Part shown: positions 11,289 through 21,535 of the stretch, in pieces
How the letters are laid out: each line of letters starts with the position of its first letter
How positions within the stretch are numbered: the stretch's first letter is position 1
Notes under the pieces: generated by a model
Databases searched by the model: none
Seen by the model: only the letters and a program-made list of their open reading frames with translations
Told to the model about the DNA's origin: nothing
DNA from: Syntrophaceae bacterium
GTDB taxonomy: Bacteria; Desulfobacterota; BSN033; UBA1163
Assembly: GCA_013388635.1 (NCBI GenBank)
Contig: JACAEX010000078.1
Location: 1-64,000, forward strand
Length of the DNA: 64,000 nucleotides
Direction of reading: 5' to 3'
Position numbers and translations under genes: made by a program

Positions 11289-11717
11289 CTATTTTTTTCT
11301 ATTCTTGAACTCTTCCCATTTATAGTCGATCAGCTCGAGCAAGACGCCGTTCATCTTCTTAGGATGGATGAAGGCAAATTCGCAGTTCCGGAAAGGCCTC
11401 GCCCCTCCTATGAAAGGATACCCTTTCGCCTTTAACTCATCGATGGCTTGCCGGGTGTCGTCCACATTGAAACTGATGATCATCACACCCTCGCCCCTTT
11501 TCTCAACAAACTTGGCGACCTCACCATCCGGAGCGGTCGATTCCATCAGCTCAAATCCCACTTCACCCAACCAATATCTCGCCACCCGGATCTTCTCAAG
11601 CTCGTCGATATAGGCGTCATCAGGCCCTGATTTTCCCAGCACGGGTTCCCAGATCTTTCTCGCCTCGTCGAGGTTCTTGACGGCAATACAGATGTGATCG
11701 ACCTTGTTTACCTTCAT
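11289..11717 (-). CDS. Methylmalonyl-CoA epimerase-like (VOC/glyoxalase fold)
   Basis: VDHICIAVKNLDEARKIWEPVLG...HPKKMNGVLLELI. Confidence 0.75.
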   Translation of the reverse strand: MKVNKVDHICIAVKNLDEARKIWEPVLGKSGPDDAYIDELEKIRVARYWLGEVGFELMESTAPDGEVAKFVEKRGEGVMIISFNVDDTRQAIDELKAKGYPFIGGARPFRNCEFAFIHPKKMNGVLLELIDYKWEEFKNRKK

Positions 11718-11749
11718 TTGATCTCCTCACCCGGACGAACGCTCTCAGC

Positions 11750-11956
11750 TTAGAATGTGATCTTTCCAACAGAGACCGAGATCGCCTTATCCGGACAGAT
11801 ACAGCCGCATTCATTGCAGTCTTCACATAAAAACTCCGTGACGACCACCCTGTTGTCCTGGACCCGAATGGCTGAATCCGGACAGATCTCAACACAGAGG
11901 GGTTGGACAATTCCTCCGCACATGGTACATTTGTTTAAGTCCACTTGAGCAGCCAT
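11750..11956 (-). CDS. 4Fe-4S ferredoxin
   Basis: MAAQVDLNKCTMCGGIVQPLCVEICPDSA...CEDCNECGCICPDKAI. Confidence 0.7.
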   Translation of the reverse strand: MAAQVDLNKCTMCGGIVQPLCVEICPDSAIRVQDNRVVVTEFLCEDCNECGCICPDKAISVSVGKITF

Positions 11957-11973
11957 TTTCTCCACTCTCCTCT

Positions 11974-12498
11974 TCAAGCTTTGTACAATCTTCTCAGGCA
12001 GACCCCCTGTCCCCTCGGGATCGCCTTGAGCGTTTCGATCTTGTAGTTGACGTTGAAGAAGACGTTCACGTCCAGAAGGATCGTCTGCAGAATCTTATCG
12101 CAACATAGGACATCTTCTTCCATGGGAACCCCGTACTCCTTGGCAGAGGTCGGCCAGGGGCACCTCTCCCATCTGATGAAGGCCTCAAAGGGCTGACTTC
12201 CCTTCTCCACCTTGACTACGGCCCCATGATTGATCCATTGCCCGGCATAGCTGTTTGCCAGACTCATCAGCCAGACCTCTTCGCCCTTCAGCCAGTTGAG
12301 CCGGGGAAGAAAGCTCTTTCCGATCTCCGTCCCGATCACCTCAGCCGCTTTTAAGCTGACATCCAGAGGCTTGAAACCAGGACCAGCCACCTTCAGGGCT
12401 GCCTGCCGCCAGCGGTAGTAGGTCCGACCAATTTCATCCTGGGCGCTGTGAAGGTTTCCCCACAATCGACTTATCTCTCTCTCTGCATCGAATGCCAT
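11974..12498 (-). CDS. Hypothetical protein, possibly related to L-2-amino-thiazoline-4-carboxylate hydrolase-like family
   Basis: Conserved-looking 174-aa ORF between ferredoxin and OYE genes; family guess is weak. Confidence 0.5.
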   Translation of the reverse strand: MAFDAEREISRLWGNLHSAQDEIGRTYYRWRQAALKVAGPGFKPLDVSLKAAEVIGTEIGKSFLPRLNWLKGEEVWLMSLANSYAGQWINHGAVVKVEKGSQPFEAFIRWERCPWPTSAKEYGVPMEEDVLCCDKILQTILLDVNVFFNVNYKIETLKAIPRGQGVCLRRLYKA

Positions 12499-12577
12499 TT
12501 TTAACCTCCTCTCAGAGGGCTCCGAAAAAGTATGACCACTGGGATCAGAGATTCCAGAACTTCTCAGAAATCTCTCT

Positions 12578-14566
12578 TCAAATCCGAATGCCGATTCGGT
12601 AACCGTCATGGACCGCGCTTGAAAGGTTGCGGGGCACCAGGGCATCTCCGATGACAAAAAGTTCGATGCCTTCTCTTTGCACGACCTCTTTTAAACCAGG
12701 GTTGGCCTCCCTCTCCGTCATGACGACTGAATCGCATTTCACCGGAATCCGGTAGCCGTCGTAGGTCTTCACCATGACCTCGCCTTCTTTGATCTCTTCG
12801 ATGTCACAGTCGTTATAGGCCGTCACCCCGTTTTGTCTAAGGTAGATCATATACCGCCATTTGAAAGAGGGATTGACATCAAACCCGGCACTCTTATCCT
12901 TTCCAACGATGGTGACTTTTTTGCCTTGCTTGGCCAGGTAGAGGGCCACTCCGATGCCTGGCTTTCTATTTCCCCATACGACCACTTTATCGCCCACTTT
13001 GGCCTTCCCGCTTAATACATCCAACACATTCACCACGTTTGCTCTGTCCAAACCGATCCCCTTTGGCTTTGAGTAGATGGGGCCCGTAGCCAGGACGACG
13101 GAATCCGGCAGTTCCTCCTTAATCACCTCCTCTGTCACCTCTGTTCCCAGGTGGAAGGTGACCCCTGCCTTCTCGCACTGGGTCTTTTGGTAACGGATGC
13201 AGTTGAAAAGCTCGTCGTCGCCATAGGGAGCCTTTGAAGCCTCGATCAGAGTGCCTCCCAGCTCATTCCTCTTTTCATAGAGGTGGACCTCATGTCCTCT
13301 TCGAGCAGCTACATAGGCGCACTCCAGGCCTGCCGGACCTCCTCCCACGATCATGATCTTCTTTTTCTCCTCTGCGGGTTCAGGATCGGCGTACTTGGGG
13401 TCTGATTCATGGGCACAGACAGGGTTGATATAGCATGTCATGGGCGCATCACGGAAGAGGCGGGCAAGGCAGAGATTGCATGCCACACAATGACGTATAT
13501 CCTCTTCCCTGCCTTCCAGCACCTTCTTCGGCATGAGAGGGTCGGCGATCATCGGTCGACACATCTCCCACATGTCTAAGTGGCCATCCCCGATCGCCTG
13601 GTTGGGCAGATCGGGCTTGAAGAGCCGGTAGGCCATCTGGATCGGGACCTTCACATGCTCCTTGGCCCGTTTTGCTAAATGGATCCATGAGCCCATGGGA
13701 ACGTCTCGGCTGATCACGGGTACGATCGACTCCTGCCATCCAGCCGTCACACTGATGTAATCCACGCCTGCCTCTTCAGCGATCTTGTAAGTCTCCATCG
13801 ATTCCTCAGGACTGTTCCCGCGGACGTCATCGAGGAGTTCTTCTGCACAGAGCCGGATCCCTAAGGGGACATCCTTTCCGCAGAGTTTCTTCACCTCCTG
13901 AATGATCTCAACCACGAATCGCATCCTTCCTCGAATGTCTCCTCCGTATTCATCCGTTCGTCTATTTGTATAAGAGGATATGAAATTGGATATGAGGTAA
14001 CCCACGATCCCGGAGATCTCCATGATGTCGAAACCCGCCTCCAGCCCCCTTCTCGCTGCCTCCACGTGTTCCTTTACACACTGCTTGATATCCTGTTTCG
14101 TCATCTCCTGGACAGGCCGAAAGATCCTGAGGCGCTGGGGAACAGCAGAAGGCCCCTGACAGTATTGAACCTCGACGGCTCCGACCCGGCCGCAATGCAT
14201 CAGCTGGTAGCCAGCCACAGCCCTCTCGGCATGGATGGCCTCTGCCAGCCGTCTGAGACCAGGAATAAACTTATCGTCCCAGGCAGCAGCCTGACCCACA
14301 TATCCCTGGCCCTGCCGGTTTCTGTCCATGTAGACCCCCTGCATGGTGCAGATGCCACCCACCACACCTTTGGCTCTTTGACGGATATAGGCCACATCCG
14401 CATCGGTGATAAAGCCCTCGCGGGTATTTAAGTTGTCCTCAGTGGCGGCATACTTGATCCGGTTCGGAATGATCAGATTACCGATCTGAATCGGTTTGAA
14501 GAGATGAGGGTACTTCTTTGCTCCTGGGTATGATGAATAATCCCAATCGAATAGCAACTTAGCCAT
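12578..14566 (-). CDS. NADH:flavin oxidoreductase / 2,4-dienoyl-CoA reductase-type (OYE-FAD) enzyme
   Basis: HLFKPIQIGNLIIPNRIKYAATEDN, CVACNLCLARLF, IMIVGGGPAGLECAYVAARRGH. Confidence 0.9.
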   Translation of the reverse strand: MAKLLFDWDYSSYPGAKKYPHLFKPIQIGNLIIPNRIKYAATEDNLNTREGFITDADVAYIRQRAKGVVGGICTMQGVYMDRNRQGQGYVGQAAAWDDKFIPGLRRLAEAIHAERAVAGYQLMHCGRVGAVEVQYCQGPSAVPQRLRIFRPVQEMTKQDIKQCVKEHVEAARRGLEAGFDIMEISGIVGYLISNFISSYTNRRTDEYGGDIRGRMRFVVEIIQEVKKLCGKDVPLGIRLCAEELLDDVRGNSPEESMETYKIAEEAGVDYISVTAGWQESIVPVISRDVPMGSWIHLAKRAKEHVKVPIQMAYRLFKPDLPNQAIGDGHLDMWEMCRPMIADPLMPKKVLEGREEDIRHCVACNLCLARLFRDAPMTCYINPVCAHESDPKYADPEPAEEKKKIMIVGGGPAGLECAYVAARRGHEVHLYEKRNELGGTLIEASKAPYGDDELFNCIRYQKTQCEKAGVTFHLGTEVTEEVIKEELPDSVVLATGPIYSKPKGIGLDRANVVNVLDVLSGKAKVGDKVVVWGNRKPGIGVALYLAKQGKKVTIVGKDKSAGFDVNPSFKWRYMIYLRQNGVTAYNDCDIEEIKEGEVMVKTYDGYRIPVKCDSVVMTEREANPGLKEVVQREGIELFVIGDALVPRNLSSAVHDGYRIGIRI

Positions 14567-14982
14567 CTCGGCCTACCTCCTTCCCAAGACGCCTTGGAGT
14601 CTCCGTTGATCGAAAAAAGGATAAACTCAAATCATTTTGTTTCTAAGACGTGAATTGAGCGGTTCTCGCAGCTTCTATGGAAAACAGGCCCCCGCTTTAC
14701 AAGGCCTGCCCTTTCCCTCCTCTGATAAAACGCAGGGTCGTTCCGTGAAGATTCCGCCCGGCTCACCAGCCGGAATTTAAGAAGAAGATGCGAAATGTAC
14801 ATTGTATACAAAAATCCCTCTCCTCCTGTCAAGTGAAATTTTAAAGGGAGGGGTTCGCCTCTGCCGTACGGATCAGCCACTGAAGACTTTCAGTAATGAG
14901 AGGGATTGAGAGGTTGGTCAGAATCGATGATCGGGATTTGTTTCAACCCCTTTTTACAATCGGATCCACGCAGGGGATATGA

Positions 14983-16683
14983 TCAATTTAGAGTTGAAGA
15001 TCTGATTCCTCCCACCTTCAGCCGCAGCTTGTCTGCCGGGTAGATTCGATCTGTTCCCTGGAGACGATTCCAGGTTCTGATCTCCGCAATCGTGACATGA
15101 TACTTTTGGGCAATTCCCCAGAGCGTATCCCCCTCTTTCACAACGTAGATGATCTCCTTCTCCTTTGTCGGCCCGGGCGGTGGCTTTGAGGAGGATTGGC
15201 CACGATTTACCCTGATCTTCAGCTTATCTCCAGGGATGAGTTTCTTTTCGGGATGGAGATTGTTCCAGCGGCTGAGGGCGCCGATGTTGACTCCCATCTG
15301 GTTAGCGATGCTCCACAGACTGTCGCCCTTCTTGATGGTATAGGTGATCTCTTCATATCCGGAAGAGAGGTCTTTCAGGCTGTCCGCCTCCTTGGCAGTG
15401 GTGATAGGCTTTCGGTCCTGGACCATCGGAATAGGGATGAGAAGGTTTGTCCCGAGGCTCAGTCGGGTAGTCCTTTTTATCCGATTGATCTCGAGCATCG
15501 GTTCGATATTGACCCGGTATAATCTGGCAATGCCGGAGAGCGTATCCCCTTTCTTGACGACGTGCGTCTTGAACTTGAATCTCTGTTCAGATTGAAGGGC
15601 TTCAAAAGCCTTAACAAAGTGTTCCTTCTTCCCGAACGGGATTTTGATCTCGTACTCCGGAGGCTCCGGGGGGGTGCACCATCTCAATAGTTCGGGGTTC
15701 AGGTCTCTCAATTCTTCCAGTGAAATCTCGCAGGCCTTGGCGATCACCTGGAGGTCTGTCACCGCGGGGACTTTCACCTTTTCATATCGGAGGGGTTCTT
15801 CGTATTCGATGCCGATGAACCCATATTTTTCAGGATCTTTTGCGATGAGGGCAGCGGCGATCATCTGGGGGACATAGTCCCTTGTCTCTCGCTTTAAATA
15901 CTTGTACTTGGAAAGTTCCCAGAAGTCCTCTGTCCGGTACCGCTTCATCGCATTGACGATTTTTCTCTCCCCGGCATTGTAACCGGCTGCAGCGAGATAC
16001 CAGCATTCAAACATATCGTAGAGGTCCTTGAGATATTTCGCTGCGGCGATGGTCGACTTCTCGGGATCCCGTCTCTCATCGACCCACCAATTCACGTTCA
16101 GGCCGTAGCGTTTCCCCGTGAGATAGATGAACTGCCACGGGCCCGACGCCTTTCTTCTCGAGTAGGCATAGGGGCTGAACCCGCTTTCAATCAGGGCCAT
16201 ATAGACCAGATCTTCCGGAAGGCCCTTTTCCTTTAGCAGATTTTTCATGAACGGAATGTATTTCTCAGACCTGGCCAGCCAATTGGAAAAGATCTTCTTG
16301 GCTGTGGTTTGAAAGTACTGGATGAAATGTTCCACCTTGGCATTGATGACGATCGGGATATCGAAGTCAGGTTCCTTTTTTAAATGATTTTTTGGAAGTA
16401 TCTCGATGCTGAACTCGTCGTTCGATTCATCACTGATCGGAAGTTCCAACCCAGCCGCAGAGAGGCTGTAACCGTACACCGGGGAGGTGGAGATCCCCGT
16501 TTGAAAGGAGCTGGCTTCACTGGGAAAAAGCTCTTCCAACTCTGATTCGGTGAAGAGGGAAGGTGCTGTCCCGGTCATGGAAGAGAGATCGGTATGGTTT
16601 TTTTCGGGAAGAAGGCCAACCTGGGGTAAACAGGCTGAAGAGAGAAGCAGGATCATCCCTACCGACAAGATCTTGTGCACCAT
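14983..16683 (-). CDS. mltD: MltD-like membrane-bound lytic transglycosylase with three LysM domains
   Basis: Lipoprotein-like N-terminus MVHKILSVGMILLLSSAC; ESGFSPYAYSRRKASGPWQFI; three HVVKKGDTL/YTIKKGDSL/YVVKEGDTL repeats. Confidence 0.9.
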   Translation of the reverse strand: MVHKILSVGMILLLSSACLPQVGLLPEKNHTDLSSMTGTAPSLFTESELEELFPSEASSFQTGISTSPVYGYSLSAAGLELPISDESNDEFSIEILPKNHLKKEPDFDIPIVINAKVEHFIQYFQTTAKKIFSNWLARSEKYIPFMKNLLKEKGLPEDLVYMALIESGFSPYAYSRRKASGPWQFIYLTGKRYGLNVNWWVDERRDPEKSTIAAAKYLKDLYDMFECWYLAAAGYNAGERKIVNAMKRYRTEDFWELSKYKYLKRETRDYVPQMIAAALIAKDPEKYGFIGIEYEEPLRYEKVKVPAVTDLQVIAKACEISLEELRDLNPELLRWCTPPEPPEYEIKIPFGKKEHFVKAFEALQSEQRFKFKTHVVKKGDTLSGIARLYRVNIEPMLEINRIKRTTRLSLGTNLLIPIPMVQDRKPITTAKEADSLKDLSSGYEEITYTIKKGDSLWSIANQMGVNIGALSRWNNLHPEKKLIPGDKLKIRVNRGQSSSKPPPGPTKEKEIIYVVKEGDTLWGIAQKYHVTIAEIRTWNRLQGTDRIYPADKLRLKVGGIRSSTLN

Positions 16684-17024
16684 AGAAGGTCCCTCCTGAG
16701 AGCACAAAGAATTTTGCGAAGAGATGATAAGGCCGTGGCGTTTGCAAAAAAATGGCATAGATAGGTAAATTTTGTCAAGTTAAATTTTACGATTTTGAGA
16801 TCGTCCTCATCGGTCAACAATTTTGTAAGGAGATGTTCAAAGTTGTATTCCCCCCCTGTCCCCAGTTGTTTTTTCAATGGGTTCGTTCCTCCCTGTATTC
16901 AAGCGACTGATCAGTCGAAGATCGAGGGCCAGGTTGGTGAAAAATTTGTTAGAAACTTTATAGCAAGTATTATGCCAAAGTAGAGGAGAGACCCTCGATC
17001 CACCTCCATCCAGAACGATGATTC

Positions 17025-17963
17025 TCAAGGATCCATTCCCACTTTGATCGGGAGATCGGGGTCGGCCGACCACTCCACCCAGGATCCTCTATAGAGACGA
17101 ACATCCGGGTAACCCAGAACATATTTCAACGTGAAGTAAACGTGACTCGCCTCCCTTCCTGTGCGGCAGTGGACGATGATCCCTTTATCTCTTTCAATAC
17201 CGGCTTCCGAGAAGATCCTCTGGAGATCCTCCTTCTTCTTCCAGACCTTGATCTCATTCCCCTCCAGAGTCGTCTCCCAGAATATATTCCTGGCTCCAGG
17301 GATGTGACCCTTTCGTATTTCTTCACCCTCTTCACCACTATATTGTTTGGGTGGCCTTGCGTCGATGATCACCACATTCTTTGCCGAAAGCCGATCCCGA
17401 ACCCACTTCTTTTCCGCCAGCCTCCCCTGGATCACTTTCCCGGAAAAATGCTTAGGGGTAAGTTGCGGATAGTGCTGAGTGATGGGAAGTTTCTCCGAGA
17501 CCCATTTCTCCCAGCCTCCGTTCAGAACCCCCACTCTCTTGTGGCCTAAGAAATCCAAGGACCATGTTAGAAAGGTCGCATTGGGATTGGAACCTTCTGA
17601 ATAGATCACCACCCACATGGCATTGGAAAGGCTCAGGCTGTCGCCCAGCAACCTTTCCAGGCAGATCCGATCCGGCATCTGAGCGGGTATGCCATTTTGA
17701 GGGACACGAAGGTTCTCAAAGTGGAGGTAAACCGCATTGGGAATGTGCCCCTTGAGGTAGTCGAGAAAAGAGGTTCGCATGTCAACAATACGGATCGAGG
17801 GATGGTTCAACACATCCCTCAACTCCGCGGTTTCGACCAGCCTCGGATGGTCGAAGTTCTTAAAAGGAGGGGTCTTGGCATCAAGAGGGGATGAAAAAAT
17901 GAGAGCCGGGAGGAAGAGGACCAACCCGCTTAATTTCAAAAGAATGGACTTCCTTCTTTTCAT
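17025..17963 (-). CDS. Secreted rhodanese-like sulfurtransferase (tandem domains)
   Basis: VDMRTSFLDYLKGHIPNAVYL, VIIDARPPKQYSG...GHIPGARNI, IVHCRTGREAS; signal peptide. Confidence 0.85.
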   Translation of the reverse strand: MKRRKSILLKLSGLVLFLPALIFSSPLDAKTPPFKNFDHPRLVETAELRDVLNHPSIRIVDMRTSFLDYLKGHIPNAVYLHFENLRVPQNGIPAQMPDRICLERLLGDSLSLSNAMWVVIYSEGSNPNATFLTWSLDFLGHKRVGVLNGGWEKWVSEKLPITQHYPQLTPKHFSGKVIQGRLAEKKWVRDRLSAKNVVIIDARPPKQYSGEEGEEIRKGHIPGARNIFWETTLEGNEIKVWKKKEDLQRIFSEAGIERDKGIIVHCRTGREASHVYFTLKYVLGYPDVRLYRGSWVEWSADPDLPIKVGMDP

Positions 17964-17995
17964 ATGACCTCCTCTGACAGGAAAAATTGACGATT

Positions 17996-19474
17996 TCAAC
18001 TCGAGAGGCCCTTCTTCTCCATCACCCTCCGATAGAGTTGAAGGTAGGCCCCAGCCGATCTCTCCCAAGAGAAATCCGCCTCCATGGCATTCCTCTGGAG
18101 TTGTCCCCAGTGCTCGGGACGGTAGTAAAAACCGATGGCCGCCTTAATTTGATCGAGAAACTCCTTGGGATCGTAACGGGAGAATTTAAATCCATTCCCT
18201 CTTTTCGTGGCAGGGTCATAGTTCACGATGGTATCGTCCAGTCCGCCAGTAGCCCGCACAACCGGGATCGTCCCGTATTTCAGACTGTAGATTTGATTCA
18301 GACCGCAGGGTTCATACTTCGACGGCATCAGGAAGAGATCTGCTCCGGCTTCGATCTTATGAGCCAATCGGTTATCGTAAGCGATTCGGACCCCCGCCTT
18401 TTTGGGATATTTGCGAGCCACCTCAGTGAAGAGAATCTGGTATTTCTCCTCTCCTGTTCCAAGAAGCACGAAGCCCACATCGAGGGTGAAGAGCTCGTCG
18501 AGTATCTCTGCCAGCAGGTCGAACCCTTTTTGATCTGCCAGCCGGGAGATCATCCCTAAGAGGGGAGAGTGCTCAAGGGAGGGCGAGAGGTTGAATTCCT
18601 TGATCAGATCCTTTTTGCATGCTCTCTTTCCCGAGAGGTCCTCCGGGCTGTAACGAGCGATCAGGTGAGGGTCGTGAGAGGGGTCCCATTCCTGATAGTC
18701 CACGCCATTGAGGATTCCATAAAGGTCTTCCCTTCGCTTTCTCAAAATGCCTTCCAGCCCGTAACCATATTCAGGGGTTTGGATCTCTTCGCTATATTTT
18801 TGACTGACCGTGGTGATCGCATCGGCGTAGACGATCCCTGCCTTCATGAGGTTGATCCTTTCCCAAAATTCGATCCCCTCTGGGTTATACATCTCTCCGG
18901 GGAGACCGGTGAGGCTGAACTTCTCTTTCTTAAATATTCCCTGATAGGCGATGTTATGGATGGTGAAGACGATGGCTGTGCGAGAGAAAAGGGGATCCTC
19001 GCGGTAGATCGATCGCAGATAGGCCGGGACCAAACCGGTTTGCCATTCATGGTGGTGGATGACTTCAGGAGAGAACCCGATGCGCTGACAGAGGATGATG
19101 GCCGCTCTGGAGAAGAAGATGAAACGTTCTGCATTGTCGAAATAGTCCCCTTTGGGTGTGCTGTAGAGGTATTCCCGATCGTAGAACTCAGGACGGCCGA
19201 TGAAATAGACGGGGATGCCCTCCTTCAATTCGGCCTGATAGATTTCTGCCCTGAGCATCTCATCGCCGATGGGGACGTCCATCTCCATGGCCAGATATCG
19301 GAGAGGAAGGCCAGACTCTTTGACCATCCGGTAGTAGGGCATCACCATCTTCAACTCACATCCCAGGGGCTGGAGAAATTTGGGGAGGGCCCCTGCCACA
19401 TCGGCCAAACCGCCTGTCTTGGCAAAAGGGACAGCCTCAGGAGTCACAAAGAGGACGCGCAAGGGTCTGTTCAT
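17996..19474 (-). CDS. glgA: Glycogen synthase
   Basis: LRVLFVTPEAVPFAKTGGLADVAGALP, HHHEWQTGLVPAYLR, PSKYEPCGLNQIYSLKYGTIPVVRATGGL. Confidence 0.95.
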   Translation of the reverse strand: MNRPLRVLFVTPEAVPFAKTGGLADVAGALPKFLQPLGCELKMVMPYYRMVKESGLPLRYLAMEMDVPIGDEMLRAEIYQAELKEGIPVYFIGRPEFYDREYLYSTPKGDYFDNAERFIFFSRAAIILCQRIGFSPEVIHHHEWQTGLVPAYLRSIYREDPLFSRTAIVFTIHNIAYQGIFKKEKFSLTGLPGEMYNPEGIEFWERINLMKAGIVYADAITTVSQKYSEEIQTPEYGYGLEGILRKRREDLYGILNGVDYQEWDPSHDPHLIARYSPEDLSGKRACKKDLIKEFNLSPSLEHSPLLGMISRLADQKGFDLLAEILDELFTLDVGFVLLGTGEEKYQILFTEVARKYPKKAGVRIAYDNRLAHKIEAGADLFLMPSKYEPCGLNQIYSLKYGTIPVVRATGGLDDTIVNYDPATKRGNGFKFSRYDPKEFLDQIKAAIGFYYRPEHWGQLQRNAMEADFSWERSAGAYLQLYRRVMEKKGLSS

Positions 19475-19540
19475 GTTTAACCCGATTGCACAATGAGAAA
19501 ATTTGAATGGAAAGTAGTTACGCCATCATCGATTAAATCT

Positions 19541-19676
19541 CAATAACCAAACCCCAAACTCCAAATAAATTTCAATTACCAAATATTCAAATAACCAAAA
19601 GGGTTGTTCATCAGCAGGATTTTGGTCATTGAAGACTTGGTCATTATTTGATTATTGGTTTTTGGAATTTGGGTAT
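19541..19676. repeat. Imperfect inverted repeat in intergenic/3'-gene region
   Basis: Left arm AACCAAACCCCAAACTCCAAAT...AAATAACCAAAA, right arm TTTTGGTCATTG...TTATTGGTTTTTGGAATTTGGGTATTT. Confidence 0.6.
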
Positions 19677-20548
19677 TTTTCATCATCAGATATTTTGCTT
19701 CTTCTGGTCTCTCCCCAGAAGAGAGTCCGGTGAGGAAACGGGATCTCAATTCCCTTCTCGTCGAATCGATTCTTAATCCTCCTCCGAAGCTCCCTTCCCA
19801 CCTCCCACTGTTTCAGAGGTGCGGTCTTCACCATCATCCGGATGACCACCTCGGATTCCCCGAACTTCTCCACTCCCAGTATTTGAAGGGGTTCGAGGAT
19901 GGCGCTCTTGTACGGTTCCTCGGCCTGGAGTTCCTTTCCGATCTGGCCCAGCAGTTCGATCACCTGATCAATATCCTCCCGGTAGGAGATGCCCACGTCG
20001 AGAACGGACCGAGACCATTCTTTGGAGAGGTTGCTCACCACCTTGATCTCGCCGTTCGGGATGGTGTGGACCTTTCCTTCCAGATCCCTCAGCACGGTCC
20101 TCCTCAGACTTAACGATTCGACCAGCCCGGATACCCCGGCGACTTCAATCACATCCCCGATCCGGTACTGGTTTTCGAGGATAATGAAGAAGCCGCTGAT
20201 CACATCCTTGACCAGATTCTGGGCCCCAAAGCCGATGGCCAGGGCCCCGATGCCAGCAGTCGCCAGGAGAGGCGCCAGCTGGATTCCAAGCTCTCCTAAG
20301 ATCATGAGGATGGCGATGACCGAGAGGAAGATGAGAAAGGCGTGTCGGAGGATATCGCCTAAGGTATGGGCCCTCTTTCTCGCCTCGGCGGCCTGGAGGG
20401 GGTCCTTCTCTCGAACGAACCTCTCCATCCAGCCTATGATCCATTTGGACATCTGGGTGAGGATGATCAGGCCGATCAGGATTCCGAGGATCCTGATCCC
20501 TGACGTGGTCAGCCAGCTGGCAACCGCTTTGAGTATTTGATGCATGCA
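19652..20548 (-). CDS. MscS-family mechanosensitive channel
   Basis: ATAGIGALAIGFGAQNLVKDVISGFFIILENQYRIGDVIEV. Confidence 0.9.
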   Translation of the reverse strand, partial: CMHQILKAVASWLTTSGIRILGILIGLIILTQMSKWIIGWMERFVREKDPLQAAEARKRAHTLGDILRHAFLIFLSVIAILMILGELGIQLAPLLATAGIGALAIGFGAQNLVKDVISGFFIILENQYRIGDVIEVAGVSGLVESLSLRRTVLRDLEGKVHTIPNGEIKVVSNLSKEWSRSVLDVGISYREDIDQVIELLGQIGKELQAEEPYKSAILEPLQILGVEKFGESEVVIRMMVKTAPLKQWEVGRELRRRIKNRFDEKGIEIPFPHRTLFWGETRRSKISDDEKYPNSKNQ

Positions 20549-20594
20549 GACCTTCGCAAGCCAATACAAAATTCGGAATCCAATTCAGATCGGC

Positions 20595-20831
20595 CTATTC
20601 CCCTTTTTCCGTTTTCCGGATGGCCTTTTCCAGGCGATCCAGGGCATCAGCGGTCCTGTTTCTTAAGGAATCGGTCATGGTTATCAAATCGTCGATCTGC
20701 TTCTTCAGGTCAACCGAAGAGGTCTTGGCTTCCAGTTGGCGTTTCAGTTCCGCGGTTCCTCCTGTCCGCTGGTATGCGAGAATGGCGACGATGAGCGCGA
20801 CCACTGCGATAAGAAGCGTGATGGCTTCCAT
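20595..20831 (-). CDS. Small membrane-anchored coiled-coil protein
   Basis: MEAITLLIAVVALIVAILAYQR followed by charged helix. Confidence 0.6.
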   Translation of the reverse strand: MEAITLLIAVVALIVAILAYQRTGGTAELKRQLEAKTSSVDLKKQIDDLITMTDSLRNRTADALDRLEKAIRKTEKGE

Positions 20832-20833
20832 GA

Positions 20834-21535
20834 TCAGGGACCTCCTTCGATTTTTGAATTAAGATAATTTATCCCTTTTATATTTTCAATCGCTTCCTTT
20901 TCCGATCTCCTTTTCGACAGCGGGACGGAAAGATTGCGGGGGGTGACGATCCCGACGGACATGATCGCTTTGATCGCCTCTTCAATCGTCAGCTGAGAGG
21001 GAAGGACCTTTTCTTTAGGGAGGAAGAGAAGAAAGCCCTGGGGCGGGATGAAGGCCGTAGGAACGAAGACCGTCACCCTGGTCTGATCATTGAGATCGGT
21101 GATCTCGTTCGTGACAAAACCGAGCATGTGATTTCCTTCTTGAGGAAATTCTACAAAGACTGCCTGGCGAAAGGTGCCCCTCCGAGTTGCAGAAAAGGCA
21201 TCGGTCAGTTGTTTGGAGGCGGTGTAGATGTTCTTCACCACCGGGATGACAGTGAAGAGACGGTCCCCCAGGCCGACCAGTTGGCGGCCGAGGACATTGG
21301 TGGCGATCAGGCCGATCAGGTAGAGGAGTAGAAAGAAGCCGATGATCCCCAGCCCAGGCACGGAGAAAGTCCGTTGAAAGAGAAAGACGTTGACATGGGG
21401 CATCAGTGGGCCGAGGATATTATCCACGGTGTTAAAGACAAACTTCAAGACGAGGAAGGTGATGCCGAGGGGGAGGGCGGCCAGGACCCCTGCAAAGATC
21501 TTTGTCCGAAGATGTCTCAGGATTTTCTTCATCAT
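20834..21535 (-). CDS. DUF502 family membrane protein
   Basis: [30 protein letters not shown]...[25 protein letters not shown]. Confidence 0.85.
   Translation of the reverse strand: MMKKILRHLRTKIFAGVLAALPLGITFLVLKFVFNTVDNILGPLMPHVNVFLFQRTFSVPGLGIIGFFLLLYLIGLIATNVLGRQLVGLGDRLFTVIPVVKNIYTASKQLTDAFSATRRGTFRQAVFVEFPQEGNHMLGFVTNEITDLNDQTRVTVFVPTAFIPPQGFLLFLPKEKVLPSQLTIEEAIKAIMSVGIVTPRNLSVPLSKRRSEKEAIENIKGINYLNSKIEGGP

Noticed and set aside
18569-19480. 303-aa antisense ORF over glgA
   Set aside because: Shadow ORF; no recognisable motifs, while glgA on the other strand is unambiguous
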